This document shows positions 27,205 to 35,882 of a stretch of DNA of 64,000 nucleotides, one piece after another. A program made the position numbers and the translations under genes. Numbering within the stretch: the first letter of the stretch is position 1; every line of letters begins with the position of its first letter. Origin of the DNA: Sinorhizobium mexicanum (GTDB lineage: Bacteria > Pseudomonadota > Alphaproteobacteria > Rhizobiales > Rhizobiaceae); the NCBI RefSeq assembly GCF_013488225.1, contig NZ_CP041238.1:3631501-3695500 (forward strand). Reading direction: 5' to 3'. Under the pieces are notes generated by a model, which saw only the letters and a program-made list of their open reading frames with translations, had not been told where the DNA came from and ran no database searches.

Positions 27205-27346
27205 TGGATAGTTTACGATCCCGGGTGCCTACTAAGTAGGTGGGCGCCGTGTGTCCGAACCCACGAGTCCGGCCAGGGACAGCTCCCTTGAGATCGTGTA
27301 TGGCCCCGGGGATTGTGGTTCCTGTCGGGAAGCGCAGATCGCGGCC
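27205..27346 (-). ncRNA. ssrS: 6S RNA (RNA polymerase regulator)
   Basis: Small RNA that binds sigma-70 RNA polymerase in stationary phase by mimicking an open promoter. The minus strand after zapA folds into the expected long interrupted hairpin: closing pair GCGATC/GATCGT, inner pairings GGAACC with GGTTC and GGCCA with TGGCC, and apical stem AGGGA-GCTG-TCCCT. A perfect rhizobial -10 CTATAT lies at 27351-27356, which would start the RNA near 27345. Position just downstream of zapA matches the known 6S locus in Sinorhizobium and other alphaproteobacteria. The ends are approximate; a hairpin ATCCAC ... GTGGAT at 27189-27208 may be the terminator. Confidence 0.8.
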
Positions 27347-27350
27347 TCAG

Positions 27351-27356
27351 ATATAG
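27351..27356 (-). promoter_or_regulatory. -10 box of the 6S RNA promoter
   Basis: Exact CTATAT on the minus strand. The -35 is weak (CTGGCG at 27374-27379, 17-bp spacing). Confidence 0.5.
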
Positions 27357-27397
27357 AGGCTCTTTGTCGTTTTCGCCAGAGGCGTTTTTCTAGAAGT

Positions 27398-27778
27398 CTA
27401 TCCGTTGGCTGGAGCGGCGGCGCGACCGTTGAGCCTGGCCGCGATGTTGTGGATCTGGGCCGTGACTTCGCTGAGTGCCGAGGCCAGTGCCTCCTCGCTC
27501 CTCGCCTGCTCCGACAACGCAACGTCGTTGCCGCTCTTCAGGCTGCCCAGTTCAGTCTCCAGGCTCTTGAGCCGGCGATTGACCTCGCTTAACTCGTCCA
27601 TGACCATGATGCCGGCCATCACGGTCAACCGCAGATCGCCGATTTCTCCAAACTGCCCCTTGAGATGGCTCACATATTGATCGAATCTCGCCGCGAGGTC
27701 GCTCAGGTGGTCTTCCTGACCTTCCTCGCAGGCCATGCGGTAAGCCTTGCCGTCGATCGTCACCGTTACCTGAGCCAT
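27398..27778 (-). CDS. zapA: Cell division protein ZapA
   Basis: 126-aa FtsZ-ring stabiliser. Globular N-terminus MAQVTVTIDGKAYRMACEEG, HLSDLAARFDQYV, and DLRLTVMAGIMVMDEL, followed by a C-terminal coiled coil (about 70-110) that mediates tetramerisation. It sits 10 bp after a DUF4164 gene and immediately before 6S RNA, the conserved order. Confidence 0.92.
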   Translation of the reverse strand: MAQVTVTIDGKAYRMACEEGQEDHLSDLAARFDQYVSHLKGQFGEIGDLRLTVMAGIMVMDELSEVNRRLKSLETELGSLKSGNDVALSEQARSEEALASALSEVTAQIHNIAARLNGRAAAPANG

Positions 27779-27788
27779 CGCGTAAACC

Positions 27789-28058
27789 TCAACGATCCAA
27801 CACCGCTCGAATGGTTTCCATCGCCGTGACCAGACGACGGGAAACTTCGCGGTTGACCTCTTCCAGCCGGTTGGCCCGGAACTGGGACTGGTCGAGCTCC
27901 TGTGCGAGCCGCGACCGATCGGTATTGACCCGCCGCACCTCGCCTTCGAACTCGCTCAAATCCCGTTCCTTGTCGAAACGACCGTCGATCGCGCCCTCGA
28001 GCGAGTGGACCGCGTTCCGTAGCTCCTCGATCGCCGCTTTGACCGTCTTTGCCGGCAT
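27789..28058 (-). CDS. DUF4164 coiled-coil protein
   Basis: 89-aa hydrophilic, mostly coiled-coil protein (MPAKTVKAAIEELRNAVHSL, LDQSQFRANRLEEVNREVSR), the DUF4164 family that accompanies zapA in Rhizobiales. The ATG at 28058 is preferred; the upstream 27 codons overlap an intergenic palindrome. Likely an accessory of cell division, by context only. Confidence 0.85.
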   Translation of the reverse strand: MPAKTVKAAIEELRNAVHSLEGAIDGRFDKERDLSEFEGEVRRVNTDRSRLAQELDQSQFRANRLEEVNREVSRRLVTAMETIRAVLDR

Positions 28059-28073
28059 GCTCCGATACCTCGC

Positions 28074-28120
28074 TAGAGCGGGATGAGGAAATGTGTGAAG
28101 CGGATTTCCGCCCCGCTCTA
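28074..28120. repeat. Intergenic palindromic repeat, copy 3
   Basis: TAGAGCGGG ... CCCGCTCTA arms around ATGAGGAAATGTGTGAAGCG; related to the copies at 1931, 3313 and 39894. Confidence 0.7.
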
Positions 28121-28133
28121 AATCAACCTGCCA

Positions 28134-28238
28134 CTGCATGATTCCTTAAATCGAAATCGATTTAAGGACAAAATCATGCAGCACTTCAAAGTGCTATAGC
28201 GACCTTTGGCGCGTCCGATTGGACGCGCGGCGCTATAG
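28134..28238 (+). repeat. RIME1-type element, copy 3 (well preserved)
   Basis: 105 bp: CTGCATGATTCCTTAAATCG, then CGATTTAAGGACAAAATCAT, GCAGCACTTCAAAGTGCTAT and GTCCGATTGGACGCGCGGCG, CTATAG. All palindromes are nearly perfect. Confidence 0.9.
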
Positions 28239-28478
28239 AGTCTGAGCGCGTTCCGCGAACGCGGCGCTCCGGAAGAGCCGAATCGCCGGACGCAGTCCGC
28301 TACTTCGCCTCGATTCTTTTTAAACCCATTACATAAGCCTCAACAATGCCCCGTGCGGCAAAACGCCGTCGGAAGCTGTGGATCATTGCTCCCGAGCAAT
28401 CGCACTCATACTGTATGCTGCCGCACAAGAACGATATCGAAAAGCACGTCGCCATTTGGCCGCGGAAGGCCCGTATTT
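28239..28478. other. Intergenic leader region upstream of tkt
   Basis: No gene supported. It includes a GCGCGTTC-CGC-GAACGCGGC palindrome (about 28250-28266). Short frames on both strands have no start signals and no similarity I recognise. Confidence 0.5.
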
Positions 28479-28506
28479 ATTGACTCGCGTGGAGCACCTG
28501 CTATGT
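28479..28506 (+). promoter_or_regulatory. Candidate tkt promoter
   Basis: ATTGAC at 28479-28484, 16 bp, then CTATGT at 28501-28506; five of six matches each to the rhizobial sigma-70 consensus CTTGAC/CTATAT. The transcript would start near 28513, 64 bp before tkt. Confidence 0.5.
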
Positions 28507-28576
28507 GTCTGCCGCTTCTCATACGGTCTTGGAGGATAGAGACCGTCCCTGACCACCGAACCCAAACGGAACAGTC

Positions 28577-30559
28577 ATGATCTCTCGCGAAAAACACGAT
28601 CGGATGGCAAATGCGATCCGCTTCCTTTCCATGGACGCCGTCGAGAAGGCAAATTCCGGTCATCCAGGTCTCCCGATGGGCGCTGCCGATATCGCAACCG
28701 TCCTCTTCACGCGGTACCTGAGCTTCGACCCCAAGAATCCCGCCTGGCCCAACCGTGACCGCTTCGTGCTTTCGGCCGGCCACGGCTCGATGTTGCTCTA
28801 CTCGCTGCTCTATCTTACGGGCTACGAGGACATCACCATCGACGAGATCAAGAACTTCCGCCAGCTTGGCTCGCGCACGGCCGGCCACCCGGAATACGGC
28901 CATGCGGCCGGCATCGAGACCACCACCGGTCCGCTCGGCCAGGGCCTCGCCAATTCGGTTGGCATGGCGATCGCCGAGCGCAAGCTGCGTGACGAGTTCG
29001 GCAGCGACCTGATGGAGCACTACACCTACGTGCTCGCCGGCGACGGCTGCCTGATGGAAGGCATCAGCCAGGAAGCGATCGCGCTGGCCGGTCACCTCAA
29101 GCTCAACAAGCTGATCGTCTTCTGGGACGACAACAACATCTCGATCGACGGCCCGATCTCGATCGCGGATTCGACCGACCAGCACGCGCGCTTCCGCGCC
29201 TGCAACTGGAACACCATCGCGGTCGACGGCCACGATCCGGATGCTATTGCCGCCGCGATCGAACAGGCACAGAAGTCCGACAAGCCGACGATGATCGCTT
29301 GCAAGACCGTCATCGGCTTCGGTGCCCCGAACAAGGCCGGCACGCACAAGGTCCACGGTTCGCCGCTCGGCGCCGAGGAAATCGCCGCCACGCGCAAGGC
29401 GCTTGGCTGGGAGGCCGAGGCCTTCACCGTTCCCTCGGACGTGCTCGATGCCTGGCGCCTCGCCGGCCTTCGCTCGACGAAGGCGCGCAAAGACTGGGAA
29501 GAGCGCCTCGAAAAGACCGAGACCGAGAAGAAGGCACAGTTCGTCAGGCGCTTCGCCGGCGAGCTCGAAGGCAGCCTTGCCTCCGCAATCAGCGCCTACA
29601 AGCAGAAACTCGCTGAAACCAAGCCGTCGCCCGCGACCCGCAAGGCCTCCGAGGACGCGCTCGAAGTCATCAACGGCATTCTCGCCGAGACGATCGGCGG
29701 TTCGGCCGACCTCACCGGCTCGAACAACACCAAGACCAGCCAGACCCATTCGATCACGCCGGACAACTTCTCAGGCCGCTACATCCACTATGGCGTGCGC
29801 GAGCACGGCATGGCGGCGGCGATGAACGGCATGGCGCTGCACGGCGGCCTGATCCCCTATTCCGGCGGCTTCCTGATCTTCTCGGATTATTGCCGTCCGT
29901 CGATCCGCCTCGCGGCACTGATGGGCATCCGCGTCATCCACGTGCTGACGCACGATTCCATCGGTCTCGGCGAAGACGGCCCGACCCATCAGCCGGTGGA
30001 GCACATGGCTGCGCTGCGTGCCATTCCGAACCTGTTGATGTTCCGTCCCGCCGACGCGACGGAAACGGCCGAATGCTGGCAGCTTGCGCTCGAAAGCCAC
30101 AACCGCCCGTCCGGCATTGCGCTGACGCGCCAGAACCTGATGGCCGTGCGCACCGAATATGAGGAAGAAAACCTCTGCGCTCACGGGGCCTATGACCTGA
30201 TTTCCGCAAGCGACGCGAAGGTGACGATCTTCGCCACCGGCTCGGAAGTCGAGATCGCCGTCAAGGCCTGCCAGACGCTCACCGCCAAGGGTGTTTCGAC
30301 GCGCGTCGTGTCGGTTCCCTGCTTCGAGCTCTTTGCCGAACAGAGCGAGGCTTACCAGCAGGCGATCATCGGCCATTCGCCGGTCAAGATCGCGGTTGAA
30401 GCCGGCATCCGCCAGGGCTGGGATCATTTCATCGGCACTGATGGCACGTTCATCGGCATGTCGAGCTTCGGCGCTTCCGGTCCCTACAAGGATCTCTACA
30501 AGCACTTCGGCATCACGCCGGAAGCGGTTGTAGCGGCCGCGGAAGCCAAACTGTCCTGA
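28577..30559 (+). CDS. tkt: Transketolase
   Basis: 660-aa thiamine-diphosphate enzyme of the pentose phosphate pathway. N-terminal [22 protein letters not shown]/Mg motif [13 protein letters not shown] followed by [11 protein letters not shown], the transketolase motif [20 protein letters not shown] and [19 protein letters not shown]. Full length. It is followed by gap, a small gene, pgk and aldolase on the same strand, a glycolytic/CBB-like cluster found in rhizobia. Confidence 0.97.
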   Translation: MISREKHDRMANAIRFLSMDAVEKANSGHPGLPMGAADIATVLFTRYLSFDPKNPAWPNRDRFVLSAGHGSMLLYSLLYLTGYEDITIDEIKNFRQLGSRTAGHPEYGHAAGIETTTGPLGQGLANSVGMAIAERKLRDEFGSDLMEHYTYVLAGDGCLMEGISQEAIALAGHLKLNKLIVFWDDNNISIDGPISIADSTDQHARFRACNWNTIAVDGHDPDAIAAAIEQAQKSDKPTMIACKTVIGFGAPNKAGTHKVHGSPLGAEEIAATRKALGWEAEAFTVPSDVLDAWRLAGLRSTKARKDWEERLEKTETEKKAQFVRRFAGELEGSLASAISAYKQKLAETKPSPATRKASEDALEVINGILAETIGGSADLTGSNNTKTSQTHSITPDNFSGRYIHYGVREHGMAAAMNGMALHGGLIPYSGGFLIFSDYCRPSIRLAALMGIRVIHVLTHDSIGLGEDGPTHQPVEHMAALRAIPNLLMFRPADATETAECWQLALESHNRPSGIALTRQNLMAVRTEYEEENLCAHGAYDLISASDAKVTIFATGSEVEIAVKACQTLTAKGVSTRVVSVPCFELFAEQSEAYQQAIIGHSPVKIAVEAGIRQGWDHFIGTDGTFIGMSSFGASGPYKDLYKHFGITPEAVVAAAEAKLS

Positions 30560-30568
30560 TCAAGCCGG

Positions 30569-30590
30569 AGGGCGCTTCCCAAGGCGCCCT
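30569..30590 (+). terminator. Hairpin between tkt and gap
   Basis: AGGGCGCTTCCCAAGGCGCCCT hairpin shortly after the tkt stop, with only a weak T tract (CTATTCGT). It may attenuate rather than fully terminate. Confidence 0.45.
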
Positions 30591-30629
30591 CTATTCGTAA
30601 AACGCCATTCTGACAGGGAAGGACCCGAC

Positions 30630-31640
30630 ATGACAGTGAAAGTCGCCATCAACGGTTTTGGCCGCATCGGCCGCAACGTGCTCCGCGCGATCGTCGAATC
30701 CGGCCGCACCGACATCGAAGTCGTCGCCATCAACGACCTCGGCCCGGTCGAGACGAACGCCCACCTGCTGCGTTTCGATTCCATCCATGGCCGCTTCCCG
30801 GCTGACGTGAAGGTCGACGGCGACACCATCGTCATCAACAACGGCAAGCCGATCAAGGTAACCGCCATCCGCAACCCGGCGGAACTGCCGCACAAGGAAC
30901 TCGGCGTCGATATCGCAATGGAGTGCACCGGCATCTTCACCGCGCGCGACAAGGCGGCTGCCCACCTCGAAGCCGGCGCCAAGCGCGTCATCGTCTCGGC
31001 CCCGGCCGACGGCGCTGACCTGACCGTCGTCTACGGCGTCAACCACGACAAGCTGACGAAGGACCACCTCGTCATCTCCAACGCATCCTGCACGACCAAC
31101 TGCCTGGTGCCGGTTGCCAAGGTGCTGCACGATGCCATCGGCATCGATCACGGCATGATGACCACGATCCACTCCTACACCAACGACCAGCCGTCGCTCG
31201 ACCAGATGCACAAGGATCTCTACCGTGCCCGCGCCGCGGCCTTGTCGATGATTCCGACCTCGACGGGCGCTGCCAAGGCAGTCGGCCTCGTCCTGCCGGA
31301 GCTCAAGGGCAAGCTCGACGGTATCTCCGTGCGCGTGCCGACCCCGAACGTCTCGGTCGTCGACCTCAAGTTCGTCGCCAAGCGCGAGACGACCAAGGAA
31401 GAGGTCAACGCCGCCATCAAGGCTGCCGCCGACGGTCCGCTCAAGGGCGTTCTCGGCTATACGCTTCAGCCGAACGTCTCGGTCGACTTCAACCATGATC
31501 CGCATTCTTCGGTCTTCCACATGGACCAGACCAAGGTGATGGAAGGCAAGTTCGTGTCGATCCTGTCCTGGTACGACAATGAGTGGGGCTTCTCGAACCG
31601 TATGGCGGATACGGCGGTCGCCCTCGGCAAGCTCCTCTAA
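30630..31640 (+). CDS. gap: Glyceraldehyde-3-phosphate dehydrogenase (type I)
   Basis: 336-aa glycolytic enzyme. NAD-binding GFGRIGR at 9-15, catalytic Cys154 in [11 protein letters not shown], partner His in TIHSYTNDQ, and [13 protein letters not shown] near the C-terminus. VVAINDLG near 36 is in the coenzyme-binding region, but I cannot settle NAD versus NADP preference. GGGAAGGA precedes the ATG. Confidence 0.97.
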   Translation: MTVKVAINGFGRIGRNVLRAIVESGRTDIEVVAINDLGPVETNAHLLRFDSIHGRFPADVKVDGDTIVINNGKPIKVTAIRNPAELPHKELGVDIAMECTGIFTARDKAAAHLEAGAKRVIVSAPADGADLTVVYGVNHDKLTKDHLVISNASCTTNCLVPVAKVLHDAIGIDHGMMTTIHSYTNDQPSLDQMHKDLYRARAAALSMIPTSTGAAKAVGLVLPELKGKLDGISVRVPTPNVSVVDLKFVAKRETTKEEVNAAIKAAADGPLKGVLGYTLQPNVSVDFNHDPHSSVFHMDQTKVMEGKFVSILSWYDNEWGFSNRMADTAVALGKLL

Positions 31641-31645
31641 GACCG

Positions 31646-32221
31646 ATGTTTCGGGCCCTTTCCTCAACGACGGTGCGATGGCGCCCGCTCGAAGGGGAAG
31701 GGCTCGAATATCTGAGCCTCAGGGCTCTTAAAGCAACGGCCGGCGCGGCCATCCGCGCCGAAAGTGTCGTCATCGGCGAGCGCGGCGGCCGCCCTTATGG
31801 CCTGCGTTACCGGATCGACTGCGACGCACACTGGCAAGTGATGTCGTTCCTGATCGAAACGACCGAAGGCAGGACGTTGCACCTGCTCTCGGACCGGCAG
31901 GGACATTGGCGCGACCTCAACGGCGTCGCCCTTCCTGAATTCGACGGCTGCATCGATATCGACCTCGCCGGTACTCCCTTCACCAACACGCTTCCGATCC
32001 GCAGGCTGAAGCTCAGCCGCAAGGCCGGCACGGCAAAGCTCAAAATGCTTTACGTGCCCTTCGATACCCTCCAACCGGTGACCGACGGCCAACACTATAC
32101 CTGCCTCGAAGACGGCAAGCTCTATCGCTACGAGGCCGAGGACCGGAGCTTCGTAGCCGATCTTCCCGTCGACGAGGACGGGCTTGTCACCGACTATCCC
32201 ACTCTTTTCCGTAGACTTTGA
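31646..32221 (+). CDS. Putative glycolipid-binding family protein
   Basis: 191-aa protein between gap and pgk, starting 5 bp after gap and ending 13 bp before pgk, so co-transcribed. Motifs [45 protein letters not shown] and [10 protein letters not shown] match the family named putative glycolipid-binding, which has a beta-barrel fold. No link to glycolysis is known; being embedded in the cluster suggests a regulatory or metabolite-binding role, which is inference. Confidence 0.8.
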   Translation: MFRALSSTTVRWRPLEGEGLEYLSLRALKATAGAAIRAESVVIGERGGRPYGLRYRIDCDAHWQVMSFLIETTEGRTLHLLSDRQGHWRDLNGVALPEFDGCIDIDLAGTPFTNTLPIRRLKLSRKAGTAKLKMLYVPFDTLQPVTDGQHYTCLEDGKLYRYEAEDRSFVADLPVDEDGLVTDYPTLFRRL

Positions 32222-32234
32222 CCGGAGACATCTG

Positions 32235-33434
32235 ATGACTTTCAAGACCCTCGACGACCTGACCGACATTGGCGGCAAGCGCGTGCTCGTGCGCGTCGAT
32301 CTCAACGTGCCGGTCAAGGATGGCCAGGTGACCGACACGACCCGCATCGAGCGCGTTGTCCCGACGATCCGCGAGCTTTCCGAAAAGGGCGCCAAGGTCA
32401 TCCTGCTTGCCCATTTCGGCCGTCCGAAAGGTGAGCCGGTCGCCGACATGTCGCTGAAAGCAATCGCACCCGCCGTCGAGGAAATTCTCGACCAGCGGGT
32501 TCACTTCGCCGCCGATTGCACCGGCGACAAGGCTGCCAATGCCATTTCCGAGATGAACGACGGCGATGTGCTCCTGCTTGAAAACACCCGCTTCCACAAG
32601 GGCGAGGAAAAGAACGATCCGGCTTTTGTCACGGCACTGGCTGCCAATGGCGACATCTACGTCAATGACGCCTTCTCCGCCGCCCATCGCGCCCACGCCT
32701 CGACCGAGGGCCTGGCCCATCGCCTTCCGGCCTATGCAGGCCGCACCATGCAGGCCGAGCTGGAAGCGCTCGAAAAAGGCCTCGGCAATCCGAAGCGCCC
32801 GGTCGTCGCCATCGTCGGCGGCGCCAAGGTTTCGACCAAGATCGACCTCCTGCAGAACCTGGTGGAGAAAGTCGACGCCCTCGTCATTGGCGGCGGCATG
32901 GCCAATACCTTCCTTGCCGCGCAGGGGATCGACGTCGGCAAGTCGCTCTGCGAGCATGACCTTGCGGACACGGCAAAGTCGATCGTTGCCGCCGCGTCTG
33001 CTGCCGGCTGCGCCATCGTGCTGCCCGAAGACGGCGTCGTCGCCCGCGAGTTCAAGGCCGGTGCCGACAACGAAGTCGTCGACATCAAGGCAATCCCGGG
33101 TGACGCCATGGTACTCGATGTCGGCCCGAAATCTGTTGCCGCGATCAACGACTGGATCTCTCGTGCAACGACGCTGGTGTGGAACGGTCCGCTCGGCGCG
33201 TTTGAAATCGCGCCCTTCGACAAGGCGACCATCGCTGCCGCCAAGCATGCGGCGGCCCGCACGCGGGCCGGCTCGCTCGTCTCCGTCGCCGGCGGCGGTG
33301 ACACGGTCGCAGCCCTCAACCACGCCGAAGTTGCGGACGATTTCACCTATGTTTCGACGGCCGGCGGCGCCTTCCTCGAATGGATGGAAGGCAAGCCGCT
33401 GCCGGGTGTCGACATTCTGCACCAGCAGAAGTGA
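32235..33434 (+). CDS. pgk: Phosphoglycerate kinase
   Basis: 399-aa enzyme making ATP and 3-phosphoglycerate. [56 protein letters not shown] and the C-terminal [13 protein letters not shown] are diagnostic. The start [20 protein letters not shown] is preferred over an extension that overlaps the preceding gene. Confidence 0.97.
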   Translation: MTFKTLDDLTDIGGKRVLVRVDLNVPVKDGQVTDTTRIERVVPTIRELSEKGAKVILLAHFGRPKGEPVADMSLKAIAPAVEEILDQRVHFAADCTGDKAANAISEMNDGDVLLLENTRFHKGEEKNDPAFVTALAANGDIYVNDAFSAAHRAHASTEGLAHRLPAYAGRTMQAELEALEKGLGNPKRPVVAIVGGAKVSTKIDLLQNLVEKVDALVIGGGMANTFLAAQGIDVGKSLCEHDLADTAKSIVAAASAAGCAIVLPEDGVVAREFKAGADNEVVDIKAIPGDAMVLDVGPKSVAAINDWISRATTLVWNGPLGAFEIAPFDKATIAAAKHAAARTRAGSLVSVAGGGDTVAALNHAEVADDFTYVSTAGGAFLEWMEGKPLPGVDILHQQK

Positions 33435-33440
33435 TGCAGG

Positions 33441-33480
33441 CTTCCCGACCCGGGCAAACATGTGGGCCCGGGTCGGGAGA
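33441..33480 (+). terminator. Strong hairpin after pgk
   Basis: TCCCGACCCGGG ... CCCGGGTCGGGA, a 12-bp stem 8 bp after the stop. There is no T tract on the plus strand, so terminator function is tentative. An AT-rich stretch at 33485-33540 follows and may hold the aldolase promoter. Confidence 0.55.
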
Positions 33481-33680
33481 CACAAAAATAATTATGATAT
33501 TTCAAACGATTAAAATAATTTAAATCGTTTTAGTCGATTTTCACACCATTTTCCCGGACAATTTCTTCTGTTATCGCGCCATTATTCGGAACGCGGCGGA
33601 CGCATCTGCGCCTCAGACCGAACTTGTTTTCATTCGTCGCCCGCTCCGTTGGTGATCGGCGCTGTCTAAGGAGAAAAAAC

Positions 33681-34706
33681 ATGAGCGAAAGACTGGAAGA
33701 TATTGCGGTTGCCATGGTCGCCAACGGCCGGGGCCTGCTCGCTGCCGACGAGTCGACCGCAACAATCAAGAAGCGCTTCGACAGCATCGGACTGGAATCA
33801 ACAGAGACATCGCGCCGCGATTATCGCGAGATGCTGCTGCGGTCCGACGAAGCGATGCGCAACTACATTTCCGGCGTCATCCTCTACGAGGAAACGCTGT
33901 TCCAGAAGGCGGCCGACGGTACGCCGCTCGTCGAGGTCATTCGGCAGGCCGGGTCGATTCCCGGCATCAAGGTCGACACCGGCGCAAAGCCGATGCCCTA
34001 TTTCGCCAAGGAGACGATCACCGAAGGCCTCGATGGCCTCGCGGCGCGCCTTGCGAAGTACTATGACGCCGGCGCCCGCTTCGCCAAGTGGCGCGGCGTG
34101 ATCGCCATCTCCGACGCCCTTCCGACCTGGGGTGCGGTCAAGGCTAACGCCCATGCACTGGCCCGCTACGCGGCCCTCTGCCAGGAGGCGAAGATCGTGC
34201 CGATCGTCGAGCCGGAAGTGCTGATGGACGGCGCACCCGGCGATCATTCGATCGAGCGCTCGGAAGAGGTCACCGAGTGGGTGCTGCGCACCGTCTTCGA
34301 GGAACTCGGCGATGCCCGCGTCAAGCTCGAAGGCATGATCCTGAAGCCGAGCATGGTGATAGACGGTAAGAAAGCCCGCAAGGCGTCTGTCAGTGAAGTT
34401 GCCGAGCGTACGGTCAAGGTGCTGAAACGCACCGTGCCCTCTGCTGTTCCCGGCATCGCCTTCCTTTCCGGCGGCCAGTCGACGGAAGAAGCCACCGCGC
34501 ATCTCTCCGCCATCAACACGGCACATGACCTGCCTTGGAAGCTCACCTTCTCCTACGGCCGCGCGTTGCAGCAGGAGGCTCTCAACGCCTGGAACGGCAA
34601 GGCGGAAAACGTCGCCGCCGGCCAGCGCGCCTTCACGCATCGGGCGAAGATGTGCAGCCTCGCCGCCAAGGGCAGCTGGAAAAAGGACCTCGAAAAGGCC
34701 GCTTGA
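33681..34706 (+). CDS. fbaB: Fructose-bisphosphate aldolase, class I
   Basis: 341-aa Schiff-base aldolase of the eukaryote-like class I type. GRGLLAADESTATIKKRF, ISGVILYEETLFQ, KVDTGAKPM, AKWRGVIAISDALPT, VPIVEPEVLMDG, LEGMILKPSMV (Schiff-base Lys region) and GIAFLSGGQSTEEAT are all present. AAGGAG is 7 bp before the ATG. It has its own upstream region of 246 bp after pgk, so likely its own promoter. Confidence 0.96.
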   Translation: MSERLEDIAVAMVANGRGLLAADESTATIKKRFDSIGLESTETSRRDYREMLLRSDEAMRNYISGVILYEETLFQKAADGTPLVEVIRQAGSIPGIKVDTGAKPMPYFAKETITEGLDGLAARLAKYYDAGARFAKWRGVIAISDALPTWGAVKANAHALARYAALCQEAKIVPIVEPEVLMDGAPGDHSIERSEEVTEWVLRTVFEELGDARVKLEGMILKPSMVIDGKKARKASVSEVAERTVKVLKRTVPSAVPGIAFLSGGQSTEEATAHLSAINTAHDLPWKLTFSYGRALQQEALNAWNGKAENVAAGQRAFTHRAKMCSLAAKGSWKKDLEKAA

Positions 34707-34712
34707 GCGGCT

Positions 34713-34756
34713 TCATCGGACCGAAAACCGGGAGCGGTTTTCGGATAAACCCGATG
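34713..34756. repeat. Nested palindrome after aldolase
   Basis: CATCGG-(CCGAAAACC-GGGAGC-GGTTTTCGG)-CCGATG. Short nested stems of the kind scattered in rhizobial intergenic DNA. Confidence 0.55.
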
Positions 34757-34790
34757 GGCAACCAAAAGCGCGTTAGAGTGAAGAGAGGAG

Positions 34791-34826
34791 AAGGCCCGGC
34801 GGCAGCGATGTCGCCGGGCTTTTGCG
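34791..34826 (+). terminator. Terminator after aldolase
   Basis: AGGCCCGGCGGCAGCGATG-TCGCCGGGCTTTTG, a GC stem followed by a short T run. Confidence 0.65.
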
Positions 34827-34938
34827 TCGAGCAGGGCCCTAGGCGCGCCTTGCAGGCGATTGTCAGGGAGACAAGTTCGCTGTTTAAGACGATGAGACAA
34901 GGCTCTAAATCCGTAGTCCGATCGATCAGGAGCCTTCG

Positions 34939-35856
34939 ATGACCAAAGTTTCCTTCGTCACCGTCGATGTTTTCACCTCCGAACGCTTTGCCGGCAATCA
35001 GCTTGCCGTGATCCCGGACGCGCGGGGCTTAAGCGAGGCTCAGATGCAGGCTATCGCCACCGAGTTCGGCTATTCCGAAGTCACCTTCGTGCTTCCGCCG
35101 GACGATCCCGCAAACACAGCCCGCGTGCGCATTTTCACGCCGACGACCGAAGTACCCTTCGCCGGGCATCCGAATGTCGGCACCGCCTTTGTGCTCGGTC
35201 GACAATCGGAAGTCTTCGGCAGGGTGCCGAGCGACCACCTGCGTTTCGAGGAAAAGGCGGGACTGGTAGAGATTGCTCTCTTGCGCCAAGATAGCGTTGT
35301 TACCGGCGCGCGCATCGTCGCGCCGCAGCAGCTTGTCGTCGGCCCCGCAATTGACGCAGCGACCATCGCCGCCTGCGCCTCACTCCCCCCGGCAAGCATG
35401 AGCGACCGCTGCCACGCGCCGGTGCGGATCTCTGTCGGCCTCCCCTTCGCCGTCGCCGAAGTCCGGGATGTGGAAACGCTCGCGACAGCGCGTCCGAACG
35501 TCAGCGCCTTTGACGAGGCGAATGGCCGCTATCCGCTCGCCGAAGACAGCTTCAGCCTATTCCTCTACGCCCGAACGCAGCAACATCCGTGGCAAATAAG
35601 AGCCCGCATGTTCGCGCCGCTCGACAATGTCATCGAGGATCCGGCAACCGGCAGCGCATCTGCCGCACTCGGCGCCTATCTCGTATCGCTTGTTCCGGAG
35701 GCCGACGCCGAAGTGGAAATCGTGGTCGAACAGGGCGTGGAGATGGGGCGCCGCAGTCTGATCATGGTCGGCGTCAGCAAGAGAGAGGGTTCGATCAGCA
35801 AAGTCGGCATCTCGGGCGACTGTGTGACGGTGATGCGCGGTACGATCGAGATTTGA
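34939..35856 (+). CDS. PhzF-family isomerase/epimerase
   Basis: 305-aa diaminopimelate-epimerase-fold protein. FTSERFAGNQLAVIPDA (catalytic-site region), EFGYSEVTFVLPP with the general-base Glu, FTPTTEVPFAGHPNVGTAF, and the C-terminal DPATGSASAALGAYL. PhzF homologues isomerise small unsaturated acids; no phenazine genes are nearby, so the substrate is unknown. GGAG precedes the ATG. Monocistronic, convergent with the cyclase gene. Confidence 0.92.
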   Translation: MTKVSFVTVDVFTSERFAGNQLAVIPDARGLSEAQMQAIATEFGYSEVTFVLPPDDPANTARVRIFTPTTEVPFAGHPNVGTAFVLGRQSEVFGRVPSDHLRFEEKAGLVEIALLRQDSVVTGARIVAPQQLVVGPAIDAATIAACASLPPASMSDRCHAPVRISVGLPFAVAEVRDVETLATARPNVSAFDEANGRYPLAEDSFSLFLYARTQQHPWQIRARMFAPLDNVIEDPATGSASAALGAYLVSLVPEADAEVEIVVEQGVEMGRRSLIMVGVSKREGSISKVGISGDCVTVMRGTIEI

Positions 35857-35882
35857 TCGCGCAACGCCGGCGAGATCCGACA

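Noticed and set aside
30591..31667. Long minus-strand frame opposite gap.
   Set aside because: It mirrors the gap codon pattern and has no start signal; a shadow of a strongly biased gene.
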